A stretch of DNA of 64,000 bases, taken from contig NC_063022.1 in the NCBI RefSeq assembly GCF_020509005.1, positions 2,294,001-2,358,000 of the forward strand, given 5' to 3'. The DNA is from Fulvia fulva (Eukaryota; Ascomycota; Dothideomycetes; Mycosphaerellales; Mycosphaerellaceae). The notes below the pieces were generated by a model, which ran no database searches, was not told the DNA's origin, and saw only the letters and a list, made by a program, of their open reading frames with translations. A program made the translations under genes and the position numbers. This document shows, in pieces, positions 21,313-30,409 of this stretch (position 1 is its first letter; each line of letters begins with the position of its first letter).

Positions 21313-21837
21313 GATGGCGAATGTAAGAATGCTCCTAACCCTCAATGATTTACCATACGCTGACAGCATAGCAGCCACAGGGTCTCCTCGACCTCCCGCC
21401 AGAGATTTGGTCTCAAATCGGCAAGCTCGTGGTCGACAATGAAGCAAACCTTCCTTATTACGACTTCCTCACTGTAGAACGGCTTTCACGTGGCCAGCCT
21501 CAGCCTCCAGTCACTCGTGTCTGCAAAGTCTTGCGCGAGGAGCTCCTGCCCTACTACTACAAAACCAAGATCTGCATGTCGAGGGATCGTGCTGAGACTG
21601 CCGAAATCTACTGGAACAGCCTCAAAAAGATTGTACCTTTGCTGGGATCCCTGGGTTCTGCTAGAGTCGCTAGCTGGCTGCCAAGAAAACAGGAAGAATG
21701 TGCGCGGCTTGTCGATCTGCCATGATCGTGAGCTTGTGGCCCAGCACCTCGAGGAGAAATGGAAAGTGAAGCTGGAGCTTTCTGAGGCTCAGGTGTACCA
21801 GGATGATGAGAGAGAATACGCAGTGCGACTATTGTAG
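21313..21837 (+). pseudogene. Broken small F-box-like gene, tandem copy A (frameshift)
   Basis: Layout: tiny exon 1 (ATG GCG AAT, 21313-21321), 50-nt intron (GTAAGA...CATAG), then GLLDLPPEIWSQIGKLVVDN, VTRVCKVLREELLPYYYKTK and RVASWL. After that the frame is lost: the family ending NVRGL...WKVKLEL...EYAVRLL is present but in another frame. Comparison with copies B and C (WLQAIG / WLRAIG...NVRGL) places a deletion of not-a-multiple-of-three just after RVASWL (about 21680-21695). Copies B-D follow in the same orientation at about 0.6-0.9 kb spacing. The intact gene would encode about 150 residues with the LPPE F-box-like leader. Confidence 0.62.
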
Positions 21838-22011
21838 GGTTGGTGGACGTGTACCAGAGCGCGGAAGGAGCGAGCGCGCCCGTGGACGCGCTTAGCGTAG
21901 CTGCTGCATTTGGAGTTTGCCTCCAAACTGGCCTTTGACTTCTTCTTGACTTCAACCCTCACCTCCACTTCAACACACACTTCACCACACGCACACACAC
22001 ACCTCCCCATC

Positions 22012-22584
22012 ATGGCAGTCTGCGGCAAGGACGAGACCGCGCCTGTCAGCGCGAGCAAGGTATGTGCGACCTCTCACGCACCAATAACTGTCCCACCGAC
22101 GCCACAGGATCGGAGATGTCTCCTCGACCTTCCTCCTGAGATATGGTCGAAGATTGGCAAACACGCCGTCGACAACGAGCCTAACTTCACACTCGAGACC
22201 GTAATGGTACCACGAGCGCAAAACCAATACCACTAGCCAGCAATCACGCGCACGTGCAAGGTCCTTCGCGACGAGCTGCTACCATACTATTACCGCACCA
22301 AAATCTGCATGTCTAACCAGCATCCTGACGCCGCCAGTCCCACACACTACGGGTGCCCAACATCTTTCGGCATTAACAACCCCCGCGCAGTTCGCCAGTG
22401 GCTGCAGGCGATTGGGCATAAAAACGCGAGGCAGGTACGCGGCTTGACTATAGTCAGTACAGACGATCTGACAGCAGCGGATGTCGGGCGTGTGTGGAAA
22501 GTGAAGGTGGAGCTCGAGAAGCGTATGTCGTGGAGTGGTACGTACGATGATGACCTCTTCGAGTATGCGGTGCGATTTGTGTGA
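22012..22584 (+). pseudogene. Broken small F-box-like gene, tandem copy B (nonsense TAG)
   Basis: Exon 1 at 22012-22059 (16 codons), 48-nt intron (GTATGT...CCACAG), exon 2 from 22108 with CLLDLPPEIWSKIGKHAVDN. An in-frame TAG at 22234-22236 falls where copy A has a Gln codon (in GQPQPPVTR). The frame then continues intact: ITRTCKVLRDELLPYYYRTK, VRQWLQAIG, VRGLTIV, WKVKVELEK and EYAVRFV to a TGA at 22584. A 36-nt intron could formally remove the stop (GTAATG...CTAG) but is below normal intron size and would delete residues that align with copy A. Confidence 0.62.
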
Positions 22585-22917
22585 CGAGCTTTAAGTGCCA
22601 GGACGGCGATAGCTTAGACCACTGGGAAATGAGGGTGTTTGAGGGCCGAAACGGTAGACTTACAGGGAATCGAAGAGTTCACAAATTACATGTATTATCT
22701 GGCGACTTGTTCCCTAGTGCAACTTTCTATAGGTAGCAGGCCGTCCTCGAAGTCGCTTCCGAAAGTCTCAATCAGTCCGCATTGCTTTCATATGACAATC
22801 GAGCATCGGAAGCCCGACCAAAGCCGTCACTTCCTTTTTCCGCCTCGACTAGCAACTTCACAACAACATCAAACGCAACCACAAATTGCCTCCACCGCCA
22901 CAGTAGTCACCAACACC

Positions 22918-23443
22918 ATGGCCGCCAACATCTGCATTGCCGATGGCACGACTGAAAATGCCAAAGTAGGTCTCATCATCACGCGATAGCAGCAGTATCT
23001 TGCTGACACACCACCAACAGCCCTTTCGCCTCCTCGAACTCCCACCAGAGCTCTGGTCTAGAAGTGGAAAGATGGCAATCGATGCCGAAGCAGATCTCGC
23101 AGTCAGGGACCTTAATCCTAGCCGTCCAGGCCCCTCCTACCACCAACCTCGAATCACTCGCACGTGCAGAGCACTTTGACTGGAGCTGTTGCCATACTAC
23201 TATCGAACCAAAATTAGCCACCACCCCAATCGGCCCCGGTTGGACCGCATGGTGGGGTTCATGGGGGCTAGAAGCGCGGAATGGGTCAAGAAGTGGTTGC
23301 GAGCGATTGGAGCCGATGACAGGAAGAACGTGCGTGGATTGGTTTTATCGAAGCGGACGGAGCTTATATTAGAGAGTGTCGTGCGTTTCTTTGAGGTTGA
23401 TGTGGAGCTTAGTGAGACCTACGAGGTTCACGAGGATGAATGA
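22918..23443 (+). pseudogene. Broken small F-box-like gene, tandem copy C (nonsense TGA)
   Basis: Exon 1 at 22918-22965 (16 codons, as in copy B), 55-nt intron (GTAGGT, CTGAC, CAACAG), exon 2 with FRLLELPPELWSRSGKMAID. An in-frame TGA at 23177-23179 stands in the block that reads KVLRDELLPYYY in copy B (CGC GAC there, TGA CTG here). Downstream frame is intact: LLPYYYRTK, VKKWLRAIGADDRKNVRGL and VDVELSETYEVHEDE. The change is consistent with a single CGA to TGA transition. Confidence 0.62.
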
Positions 23444-23537
23444 AGCAGAAATTTGGTGTACCAGGTGAGGTTCCTGCGATGATATCGAGGTCCAAGCGAA
23501 CGGACGATAAGGACGGCGCGTTGAGCGTGGACGAGGG

Positions 23538-23918
23538 ATGTTTCTAGCACGCCAGGACTCGGTGCCTTCACGTATATCCTCACTCTCGACGCAGACCCTA
23601 CGCGTTGTCCAACAGCCACCAATCTCCTGCATCAACCAAGTCTTGCGTTCGGAGTTGCTTCCTTATTACTACAAGACCAAGACCGAGCTGCACTACAAGC
23701 TGTGGTGCGGAGAAGGGGCCCTTGTGGAAAAGTGGCTCCGTGCCATTGGGCCAGTGCACGGAAGCCTGATAAGTGGCTTCAAAGTTCAGGTCTTCCGACG
23801 GAATCGACTGGAGAAGCTCAGGGAGTACGTGAAGGACCACTGGACAGAGGACGACGTGATTCTCACCTGTATCAAGACTGGAGAGGCACACGACACGTAC
23901 GAGGTCCGATTCGGATGA
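23538..23918 (+). pseudogene. Small F-box-like gene, tandem copy D (lacks the 5' exon)
   Basis: Open frame of 126 codons from an ATG at 23538. It has the family's second half: ISCINQVLRSELLPYYYKTK, VEKWLRAIG and a diverged tail ending TYEVRFG. The small first exon and the LLDLPPE leader are absent upstream. It may be a 5'-truncated copy or a still-expressed short derivative. Confidence 0.5.
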
Positions 23919-24021
23919 GGATTTTCAGGATCACGTCGGTGTGAGAGGCCATGGGTAATAGGCGATCTTTGTGTGTCGGGGCTGCCGCTAAACGCACCTC
24001 AGACGAGCTTCACCAAGACCC

Positions 24022-25533
24022 TCAAAAAGACTTCTCCAACCCACTCTCACCCTCCTTCGCTCTCTTCTTCGCCTCCTTCTTCAGCCTCTTCTGCTCCCTC
24101 CTCCTCGCCTTCTCCTCCGGCGTCTCATCCTCCTTCTCCTGCGACCTCTCACTCTCCTTTGACACCACCCTCTCCAATCCATCCTCCTGCTTCTTCTTTT
24201 TCTTCTTAGACGACGGCGGCGGCATCGAGTCACCATTAACCATCTCCACATCGCCATCGATCAGGTTCTCGCTCTTCCGCCTCTTCTTGTCTTTCTTCTT
24301 GCTCTTTTCCGTAAGAGCAGTTTCTGGCTCGTCCGCGGCGCCATGGGCACCAAGAGTCTTGGGGAATTGGAAGCCTTTGTTTGATGATTGCTGGCCTTCG
24401 TCGTCGCTCGAGCCCGACATCATTCCTGGGTCTCCTTTGCCGAAGCCTGGTGGTTTGTATCGCATCTTGAGTCCTTTTGGTTGCGGCCGTATGTCACTCA
24501 CAGGCGCCTGAGCGATGTCTGCCGCTGCATTACTGCCAGTGTTGAGGTCTGCCTGCTTCTTGCTCAGATTCGGTAGCTCGATCTTTTGTTGAAGGCGTAA
24601 TGTCCGATCAACATTCTGTCCAGCATGCTGGAAACCTGCATCGCCCGGTAGCAGGACGTTCGAGAACTTCGTGTCGTAGCTTGTATCCTCGTCAAGGACG
24701 TAGTCTACATCCTTGTAGTTTAGCACCGGCGTGCCATTCGATACTGCGTCCAGAGCGACTTCGGTGATTGTCTTGATGGGTACGTTTGAAGGTGCAGTGA
24801 TGTGCCATATCTGCTTTCCTGCTAAGTTCTTCTTCGAAAGGTGCGAATCGGAGTCAGGAATTTCGACGTCGAAAGATGAGTATCCCGAGGGCGGCTCGAA
24901 TGGCTTTGCGGGTATGCTTTGCAGCGAGGATTGCTGCTGTTGGGCCAGCGCAGGCTGCTTGTCCTTTGGGGTGGCTGCTCTCGCCGCCGCTGCTGATTTC
25001 TCTGCCTCTGACTCTGCACTGCTCTCTTCCTCATCGGACGAAGGCGGCGAGGCAGCTTTCGTAGTTGTTGTCTTTGCCTTCTTCGCTTGTGGCTTCTCAG
25101 CCTCTGCCTCTTCGTCTGAGCTTCTGGACTCCTTCCCAGACGACTCTTCCTCTTCAGCCTTTCGCTTCACGCCATTCACCTTCGGGGGTACGCCCTCGGG
25201 CTTCTTGGGCACAACCTTCGTTGTCTCTTCTGCAGAACTGGACTCTTCGCTTTCGCTGCTGGGAGGTGAGACTGCCTTGCTCTTCTTCGTGCTTTCCTTC
25301 TTCGTTGTGGACTTTGGCGTGGGTTTCTTCGGTGTAGTCTTCTTTGGGACAGGTGCTGGTTCGTTGTCGCTGTCCGAGTCTGCTATTCGTTCCTCGCTGA
25401 GGCCGGAGGACTTCGAGGTCGCTTTTGTGGACTTGGCAGGTTTGGCGTTTGTGGACTTGGCAGGTTTGGCGTTTGTGGTTGAAGCATCCTTCTTCTTACT
25501 CGATGAGGGCTTCGCAGCCTTGTCTTTGGCCAT
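24022..25533 (-). CDS. RPA34: RNA polymerase I subunit RPA34.5 family protein
   Basis: 503 residues from the ATG at 25533 (GCCATGGCC, strong context); an upstream in-frame ATG at 25554 would add seven residues. The N-terminal 200 residues are Lys/Ser/Glu-rich and disordered. The fold region begins FEPPSGYSSFDVEIPDSD, followed by GKQIWHITAPSNVPI near residue 243, the block typical of RPA34.5, which dimerises with RPA49 and acts like a TFIIF subunit in rRNA-gene transcription. The C-terminus is a Lys-rich tail (SKKKKKKQ, EEKARRREQKRLKKEAKKR), likely a nucleolar targeting signal. It is longer than the yeast subunit (233 aa) owing to the added low-complexity regions, as in many filamentous fungi. 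Confidence 0.74.
   Translation of the reverse strand: MAKDKAAKPSSSKKKDASTTNAKPAKSTNAKPAKSTKATSKSSGLSEERIADSDSDNEPAPVPKKTTPKKPTPKSTTKKESTKKSKAVSPPSSESEESSSAEETTKVVPKKPEGVPPKVNGVKRKAEEEESSGKESRSSDEEAEAEKPQAKKAKTTTTKAASPPSSDEEESSAESEAEKSAAAARAATPKDKQPALAQQQQSSLQSIPAKPFEPPSGYSSFDVEIPDSDSHLSKKNLAGKQIWHITAPSNVPIKTITEVALDAVSNGTPVLNYKDVDYVLDEDTSYDTKFSNVLLPGDAGFQHAGQNVDRTLRLQQKIELPNLSKKQADLNTGSNAAADIAQAPVSDIRPQPKGLKMRYKPPGFGKGDPGMMSGSSDDEGQQSSNKGFQFPKTLGAHGAADEPETALTEKSKKKDKKRRKSENLIDGDVEMVNGDSMPPPSSKKKKKKQEDGLERVVSKESERSQEKEDETPEEKARRREQKRLKKEAKKRAKEGESGLEKSF
25424..25471. repeat. 24-bp tandem duplication inside RPA34
   Basis: TTTGTGGACTTGGCAGGTTT plus GGCG is present twice in tandem, encoding two copies of an AKPAKSTN-type octapeptide in the disordered N-terminus. 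Copy number is likely to vary between strains. Confidence 0.85.
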
Positions 25534-25747
25534 GGCTGGCTCTTTTACAGACATTGATTCAACACAGCTTGAAACATTGACATTGGCACGCGAAAAAGAT
25601 GGAGCTCTGGATGCCTGAAAGTTCGCCGAAAATAGAATACCTACACGTACACCCATCTGCGTTGTTCTGAGCATGCTACATGTACACCATATGCGTTGTT
25701 CTGAATTATTTTCTATACAATTCAATCAAGCCAGCATCTCGCATAGC
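25534..25747. promoter_or_regulatory. Short bidirectional promoter RPA34/GRC3
   Basis: 214 bp between the two proposed start codons. It includes a pair of near-identical CATATG/CATCTGCGTTGTTCTGA segments (CATCTGCGTTGTTCTGA at 25652 and CATATGCGTTGTTCTGA at 25688), a 36-bp-spaced direct repeat that may be a shared activator site. Confidence 0.5.
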
Positions 25748-27737
25748 ATGGCGCAAAAGAGATCGGCTCGAGAGGCTTGCTCAAAGCCGTCAGGTAAGGC
25801 AGACTACATCCATCTCGTTGGACGACCTCACCTCAGCAAGCGTCGATTCATAGCATTCTCTCTACCAATCTATGCCTGTCTCTACTACGCAGCGGCAATA
25901 CTGGAGCCTCAACTGTGAGTCAGGAGGATCTTTGATCGAATGCTGATCGCCAGTAGTTCCGCTGAGCGCTGCTGCCGCTCTCAAGCAAGCCAGAGAAAAA
26001 GCTGCGCAACCCGAAGCAGAGCCGGACTCGCCCTCGCTCGCCACCGCGGTGGCTGCTGCACCCTACGATAGCGTGATCGACGGCGAAGATGCTTCATCAG
26101 ACGGCGAAGCGATGGTTATCGACGCGCCTTCCAGCCCAGACAGACCACTATCAACATGGCGACCAACCAAGCAGAATGTGCTGCGGAGCGACAAGGAAGG
26201 CTATGAAGTCCGTCTGAAGGCAAATGACAGTGTCACGCTTGGGGGTGAGTACGATCTACACGTATCAAATGGTCTTGTCACCATTGCAGGAGCAACGCTA
26301 CACCCGGCTTCTGGTGTGCAAAGAGTGCACGCGCTCCCCACTCAAGCACTACCTGCTGTGGTAGCGAGGAAAGCGTCTACTGTCAAGTTTAGCTCTGTGC
26401 CGTCGAGCGTCGACTGTCTGTCGCATTATTCTCCTCTTTATCGAAATACTGGCACCAGGGACAGCACAGGAAGGTCGTTCTCGTTTCTGTCCAGCTCGAA
26501 CGACGATATCCTACAACGCCCACTAGCGCCACTTGACATAGATAACGACATTAGGAATGTCATCTCACGAATCGTGGCCAAAGCGACAGGAAACGGTCGA
26601 AATCGAATAATGGCAGTGGGAGGCAAATCTACAGGGAAATCGACTTTCAACCGTCTGCTTTGCAACACAGTTGTCACCTGGCCAGAGAAGCCGAATCTTT
26701 ACTATCTCGACTTAGACCCAGGACAGCCAGAATTCGGGCCTCCTGGACAAATTTCTCTTGTTAAGGTGACGTCTCCATTGTTGGGACCTCCCTTGACCCA
26801 CCCAGCATCGCCACGGTCGCATAGATTCCAGCGAATCAAATCGCATATCATCGCTGCGACATCCTTCAAAGACGATCCAGAGCTCTACGTTAGCTGTGCG
26901 AAGGAACTCGCGCGACACATACCTCCAACAGCTACAGTCATCGTCAACTCATGTGGCTGGGTCAACGGCTTGGGCGCCACAGTCCTGCTCGAGTTGACTA
27001 CTGCGCTCCGCATCACCGATACGGTCCTGATACAACCAATCGATTCGGATCTCGAGGAAGCTATACGCAGGCAATCCCAATCAATACATGTCCTGCCGCG
27101 CCGCCAAGGCAGACTCACGACGCACAAATCACCTGCAGAGCACAGAGCGATGCAGACGATGGCCTACCTCCACCACAAACACAGCTCTTCGACAGACAGC
27201 ATCAAGTGGGTTGACAAGAGCATCAACATGATACGACCATGGAAGGTCAGCTACGCCCACGAATCACTTGGCGTCACGGCAGTACTTTCGTATGGTCAAG
27301 CGCCACATCCAGACTTCCTCGCTGAAGTGTTGGACGGCTCGATAGTCGCGATCGTCGTGCTTGACGGGGGGTACACTCTCCAAGACGTACATCGCACTGT
27401 GGAGGAGCAGTTGCCATACAGTAGCGTCGAATCTATTGATCCAGAATGGAGTCATTGCGCTGGCATAGCGCTCGTGCGTGGTATCGACACCGAAGAGAAG
27501 GAGGTGCAGGTGGTGACACCTCTTAGCGAAACTGAAATTGCCGGGATCATGGACAAGCAAATTGTTCTGGTGCGAGGCGCTTTTGACTCCCCGGATTGGG
27601 CGTATACTGAGGATCTGCATGCTGCCGGTGATGCGCCTGATGACGAGCGGCCGTGGGTGAGACAAGGTGGGCAGGTCGGCATCGAAGGGGCAATCTGGAG
27701 GCTGCGGCACCCGCCGACTCGTGATCAGACCAGATGA
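25748..27737 (+). CDS. GRC3: Polynucleotide 5'-hydroxyl kinase GRC3, two exons proposed
   Basis: Proposed CDS join(25748..25793,25957..27737), 608 residues. The main exon carries a Walker A motif GGKSTGKST (about residues 237-245), then YYLDLDPGQPEFGPPGQISL, the Grc3/Clp1 signature after the P-loop. PTATVIVNSCGWVNGLG and a C-terminal beta-rich segment also fit. GRC3 phosphorylates RNA 5'-OH ends and works with Las1 in ITS2 removal during rRNA maturation. The first exon (MAQKRSAREACSKPS) joins PLSAAAALKQAREKAA, which resembles N-termini of fungal orthologues. Its 163-nt intron is long for this genome and has an unusual CAGTAG end, so the 5' exon is the weak point. The head-to-head neighbour is another rRNA-synthesis gene. 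Confidence 0.82.
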
Positions 27738-27873
27738 GCTGGGCGCTGCTTCGAGGCAAACAGCATGTTCTCAGCTGCCGTCAGCTCATACTGGCATACA
27801 AGACCCTCACGAACCCGCGCGTCATGAGATGGACACACCAATCGAATCAGGGAAATCATCTTGTACATCACCT

Positions 27874-28418
27874 CTACCCTCCCCGACCCTCAATCTCCTG
27901 CACCTGTCTAAACCCACACCGAAACGCAACACTATCTCTCAGGTCAACGACAGCATGCTTACTCCCCACATACACTCCAGACACCACCCTCGCAATCTTA
28001 TCCCTCACACCATCTTCACTTTGCGGCCTCTCAACTTTCGTCACGGTATACCTCCCCAGCTGCGTCTTGATTGGACACTCAACGCCTGGCGGAATTCCCG
28101 CCACGAAAGCATCACAGTCTTTCCAGTCCGCGAGCCAGACGGAGGGGACTTGTATGCGAAAGTTGTATTTCAGTTCGTACTTGAGGGACGAGGCTGCGCC
28201 GAGTCTGGCGGAGGGGATGGGCTCAATCTGGAGGGTGTGAGTCGGCGAAGATCCACGGGAGATGGAATTCGAGAGCTAACCTTGTAAACCACCATCCCTC
28301 GCAGGAAGTCTTCCGGGTCATCGTTAATCATCGCTATAGCGAGTTGTTTGGGCGTCAGGTCTGGGAGGATGGTGACTTTGGTCAGGTCGAAGGATTCTGT
28401 TGATAGGGTTGTAGACAT
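27874..28418 (-). CDS. Hypothetical protein, two exons
   Basis: Proposed CDS complement(join(27874..28227,28281..28418)), 163 residues. Starts MSTTLSTESFDLTKVTILPD; a 53-nt intron (GTTAGC...CTCCAG, phase 0, weak donor) leads to IEPIPSARLGAASSLKYELK and FRIQVPSVWLADWKDCDAFV. Composition and codon use look coding. No domain is recognised, nor any signal peptide or membrane segment. It converges on GRC3 (136-bp gap) and diverges from the next small gene. Confidence 0.55.
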
Positions 28419-28876
28419 GTTGGAGGTACGGATGTGGATGTGAATGTGAATGGTGATGTTGTGGGTGAGGAGGTGGCCATTGTTGCAGGCATTGCGACGA
28501 CGAGGCAAAGCATAGCATGAGGCAAGAGCGTACGATCACGCGGAATCCGGCAGGGGCATGTTGATGTATGCTTGTGTTGGAAAGAGCGACTTGGGCGCGA
28601 ACCTCACGGGGCTCACGTGCTTTGCTAGCCTTGCGTGCATTCACGGAGGGAGTAGGGAAGGTACATGTGAGAAGTTGCATTCACTCACGAGGAGATGAAG
28701 TGGAAGGGGCGAGTCTGTGCGTGCGCCTCACATGTTCTTATTTAACACATTACAACGATGCTGCTGCCCTTCTTCTCGACAAACACCACGCGCTACAGCC
28801 TCTCTGCACCAACGGCCGTCACCCACCAACTACCAACAATCACTAACCCAACGCACACATCACCACAACCACAACC
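28419..28876. promoter_or_regulatory. Divergent region between two small hypothetical genes
   Basis: 458 bp. CT/CA-rich sequence precedes the ATG at 28877, and a TTATTTAAC tract lies about 140 bp upstream of it. No gene. Confidence 0.4.
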
Positions 28877-29314
28877 ATGACAACCCCAACAATAAACTAC
28901 AAAGGCATGACAGAATCCTATTCAATCTTCTACGTACGTACTTCCACCTCCCTCCCCAATCCCCTCCTCTCACTAACATCCCCTCCCTCCCTCCAGATCG
29001 AAATCCTCATCCCCGACGGCTTCGGCTCAGGCGACGCTTACGCACTCCTCCTCGACCTCGTCTGCAAGCTCTACTCCCACAATCCAAAAGTCTTGCTGAG
29101 AGAGGTTGACGATCTCCCCTATGGTGCGCCGAGGGCTTTCTTCTGTGGTGTTCCGGAGCGGGGCGCGTGGCCGGGGAATGGTATTGCAGGCTTGGGGCTG
29201 GAGGAGGATGGGGAGGAGAAGGTGAGGGTTAGGAAGATATGGCCGTTGGGGGAGGGGCAGGGAGGGGGCGGGGAGGATGTGGATAAGGTGGAGGAGGGTA
29301 AGCGGAGTGTGTGA
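28877..29314 (+). CDS. Hypothetical protein, two exons (63-nt in-frame intron)
   Basis: Proposed CDS join(28877..28933,28997..29314), 124 residues. The unspliced frame is open through 145 codons, but an internal stretch is almost pure C/T and begins GTACGT, contains CTAAC and ends CCAG. Removing these 63 nt (phase 0) gives MTTPTINYKGMTESYSIFY joined to IEILIPDGFGSGDAYALLLD. The middle is YGAPRAFFCGVPERG and the tail is Gly/Glu-rich. Nothing recognisable as a family. Whether the intron is always removed cannot be told from sequence. Confidence 0.5.
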   Translation: MTTPTINYKGMTESYSIFYVRTSTSLPNPLLSLTSPPSLQIEILIPDGFGSGDAYALLLDLVCKLYSHNPKVLLREVDDLPYGAPRAFFCGVPERGAWPGNGIAGLGLEEDGEEKVRVRKIWPLGEGQGGGGEDVDKVEEGKRSV

Positions 29315-29480
29315 GGAAGGGATCTCTCGAGGTGTGGTAAGGATCTGGGGAGGTATGGAGCAGCGCAGATGCCGTCCTGCCCGAGAGTTTTCACAGCATG
29401 AAGCGCAACATTCGGAAGCCCATACATTCTAACCCCATCTCCCCTCCCTCCCCTCCTACCCCTCCCTCCCCTCTCCTACC

Positions 29481-29923
29481 CTACTTCAAAAACCCCGGCC
29501 CCCACTTATGATCCAACAACTTCGCCACCTTGCCCCTCTGCTCCTTCTCCTTATCCACCACCAATCCCTTCCCATTTCCGCTCACCACACTACTCCGTCT
29601 AGGCTCTGCTACACTACCCCTCCTCCCCTCTCCGAAATCTGGACTCTTCCGTCCCTCGTCCCTGCTACGACTTCGTCTCCGCTCGGCATCTTCGGCTCTG
29701 ATCCAGCGTGTTGCGATCGGGGTGCTGGAGTTGTCGAGGGGGGAGGGGTCGGGTGATGTTGAGTCTGGCGAGTGGGAGTGTGATGTTGAAGTTGAGGTGG
29801 TGTCTGGAGGGATGGGTTAGGAAGAGGATATGGGATGTGACGGGGTGGTGTGGGATAGTGGGGGCGGCACGTACTGTTTGTTTTTGTTTGGGTTGTTTCG
29901 TCGTCTTTGTGGAGGTCTGACAT
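29481..29923 (-). CDS. Small Ser/Arg-rich hypothetical protein, two exons
   Basis: Proposed CDS complement(join(29481..29803,29875..29923)), 123 residues. Exon 1 is exactly 49 nt (MSDLHKDDETTQTKTN); a 71-nt intron (GTACGT, CTAAC, CCAG, phase 1) follows. The Ser/Thr/Pro segment ends in a more conserved-looking tail: ATRWIRAEDAERRRSRSRDE, then VDKEKEQRGKVAKLLDHKWG and PGFLK at the C-terminus. It has the same exon-1 length and phase as the gene at 37975-38396. It may be a short disordered regulatory or conidiation-type protein. No function claimed. Confidence 0.55.
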
Positions 29924-30409
29924 TGTGGTAATTGACGGCGTGCTTGGGTCAGGTCGTAGTGATGTTGTGTAGTGTGAATCGTAGAACAGGCAGCGTGATT
30001 TGGCTTGGTATTTTGCAGCGCTTTCTGTCTGCTTTCTGGGGTGATGTTTCTGGCTGGACAGGTGAGCAGGAAGGTGTTTGAAAGACTATGTACCACTCCA
30101 TCAACACATCTAGGCCTACCTTGAGCCTGTTATCGCGTCGCGTGCCCGTGGCGTGATGCATGTCTCCATCTCGCAAAGTGGCGGCCAAGCAGCTCACCCC
30201 AGCTTCTTCCACGTTTCCAGCCAATTTCCATACAATCGCCCCAGCGCCCGTATCTTCGCAACAACTCATTATCGAGGCTGTGTAGCACAGGGGACGTCCA
30301 AGTCTGGGCTCTGAAGTCTCGGCAGTGATTGCAGTCAATAGTCTAAGGTGTGCCATGGAGACTCCAAGGCTTATGTGGGTCGTTTGGCTCGGCGCTGCTC
30401 ACCACCACG
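29924..30409. other. Intergenic
   Basis: 486 bp: upstream region of the small Ser/Arg-rich gene and 3' flank of the large gene to the right. Nothing recognised. Confidence 0.4.

Noticed and set aside
22201..22236. A 36-nt intron rescuing copy B of the tandem array
   Set aside because: Too short for introns here (smallest otherwise 48 nt), no branch site, and it would delete residues aligned with copy A.
24731..25618. 295-codon plus-strand frame rich in Ser, Phe and Ala
   Set aside because: Antisense shadow of the Lys/Ser/Glu-rich RPA34 coding sequence.
25534..25725. N-terminal extension of RPA34 (up to 64 extra residues)
   Set aside because: Cys/Ile-rich and unlike the protein body. It would overlap the promoter region, and the ATG at 25533 has far better context.
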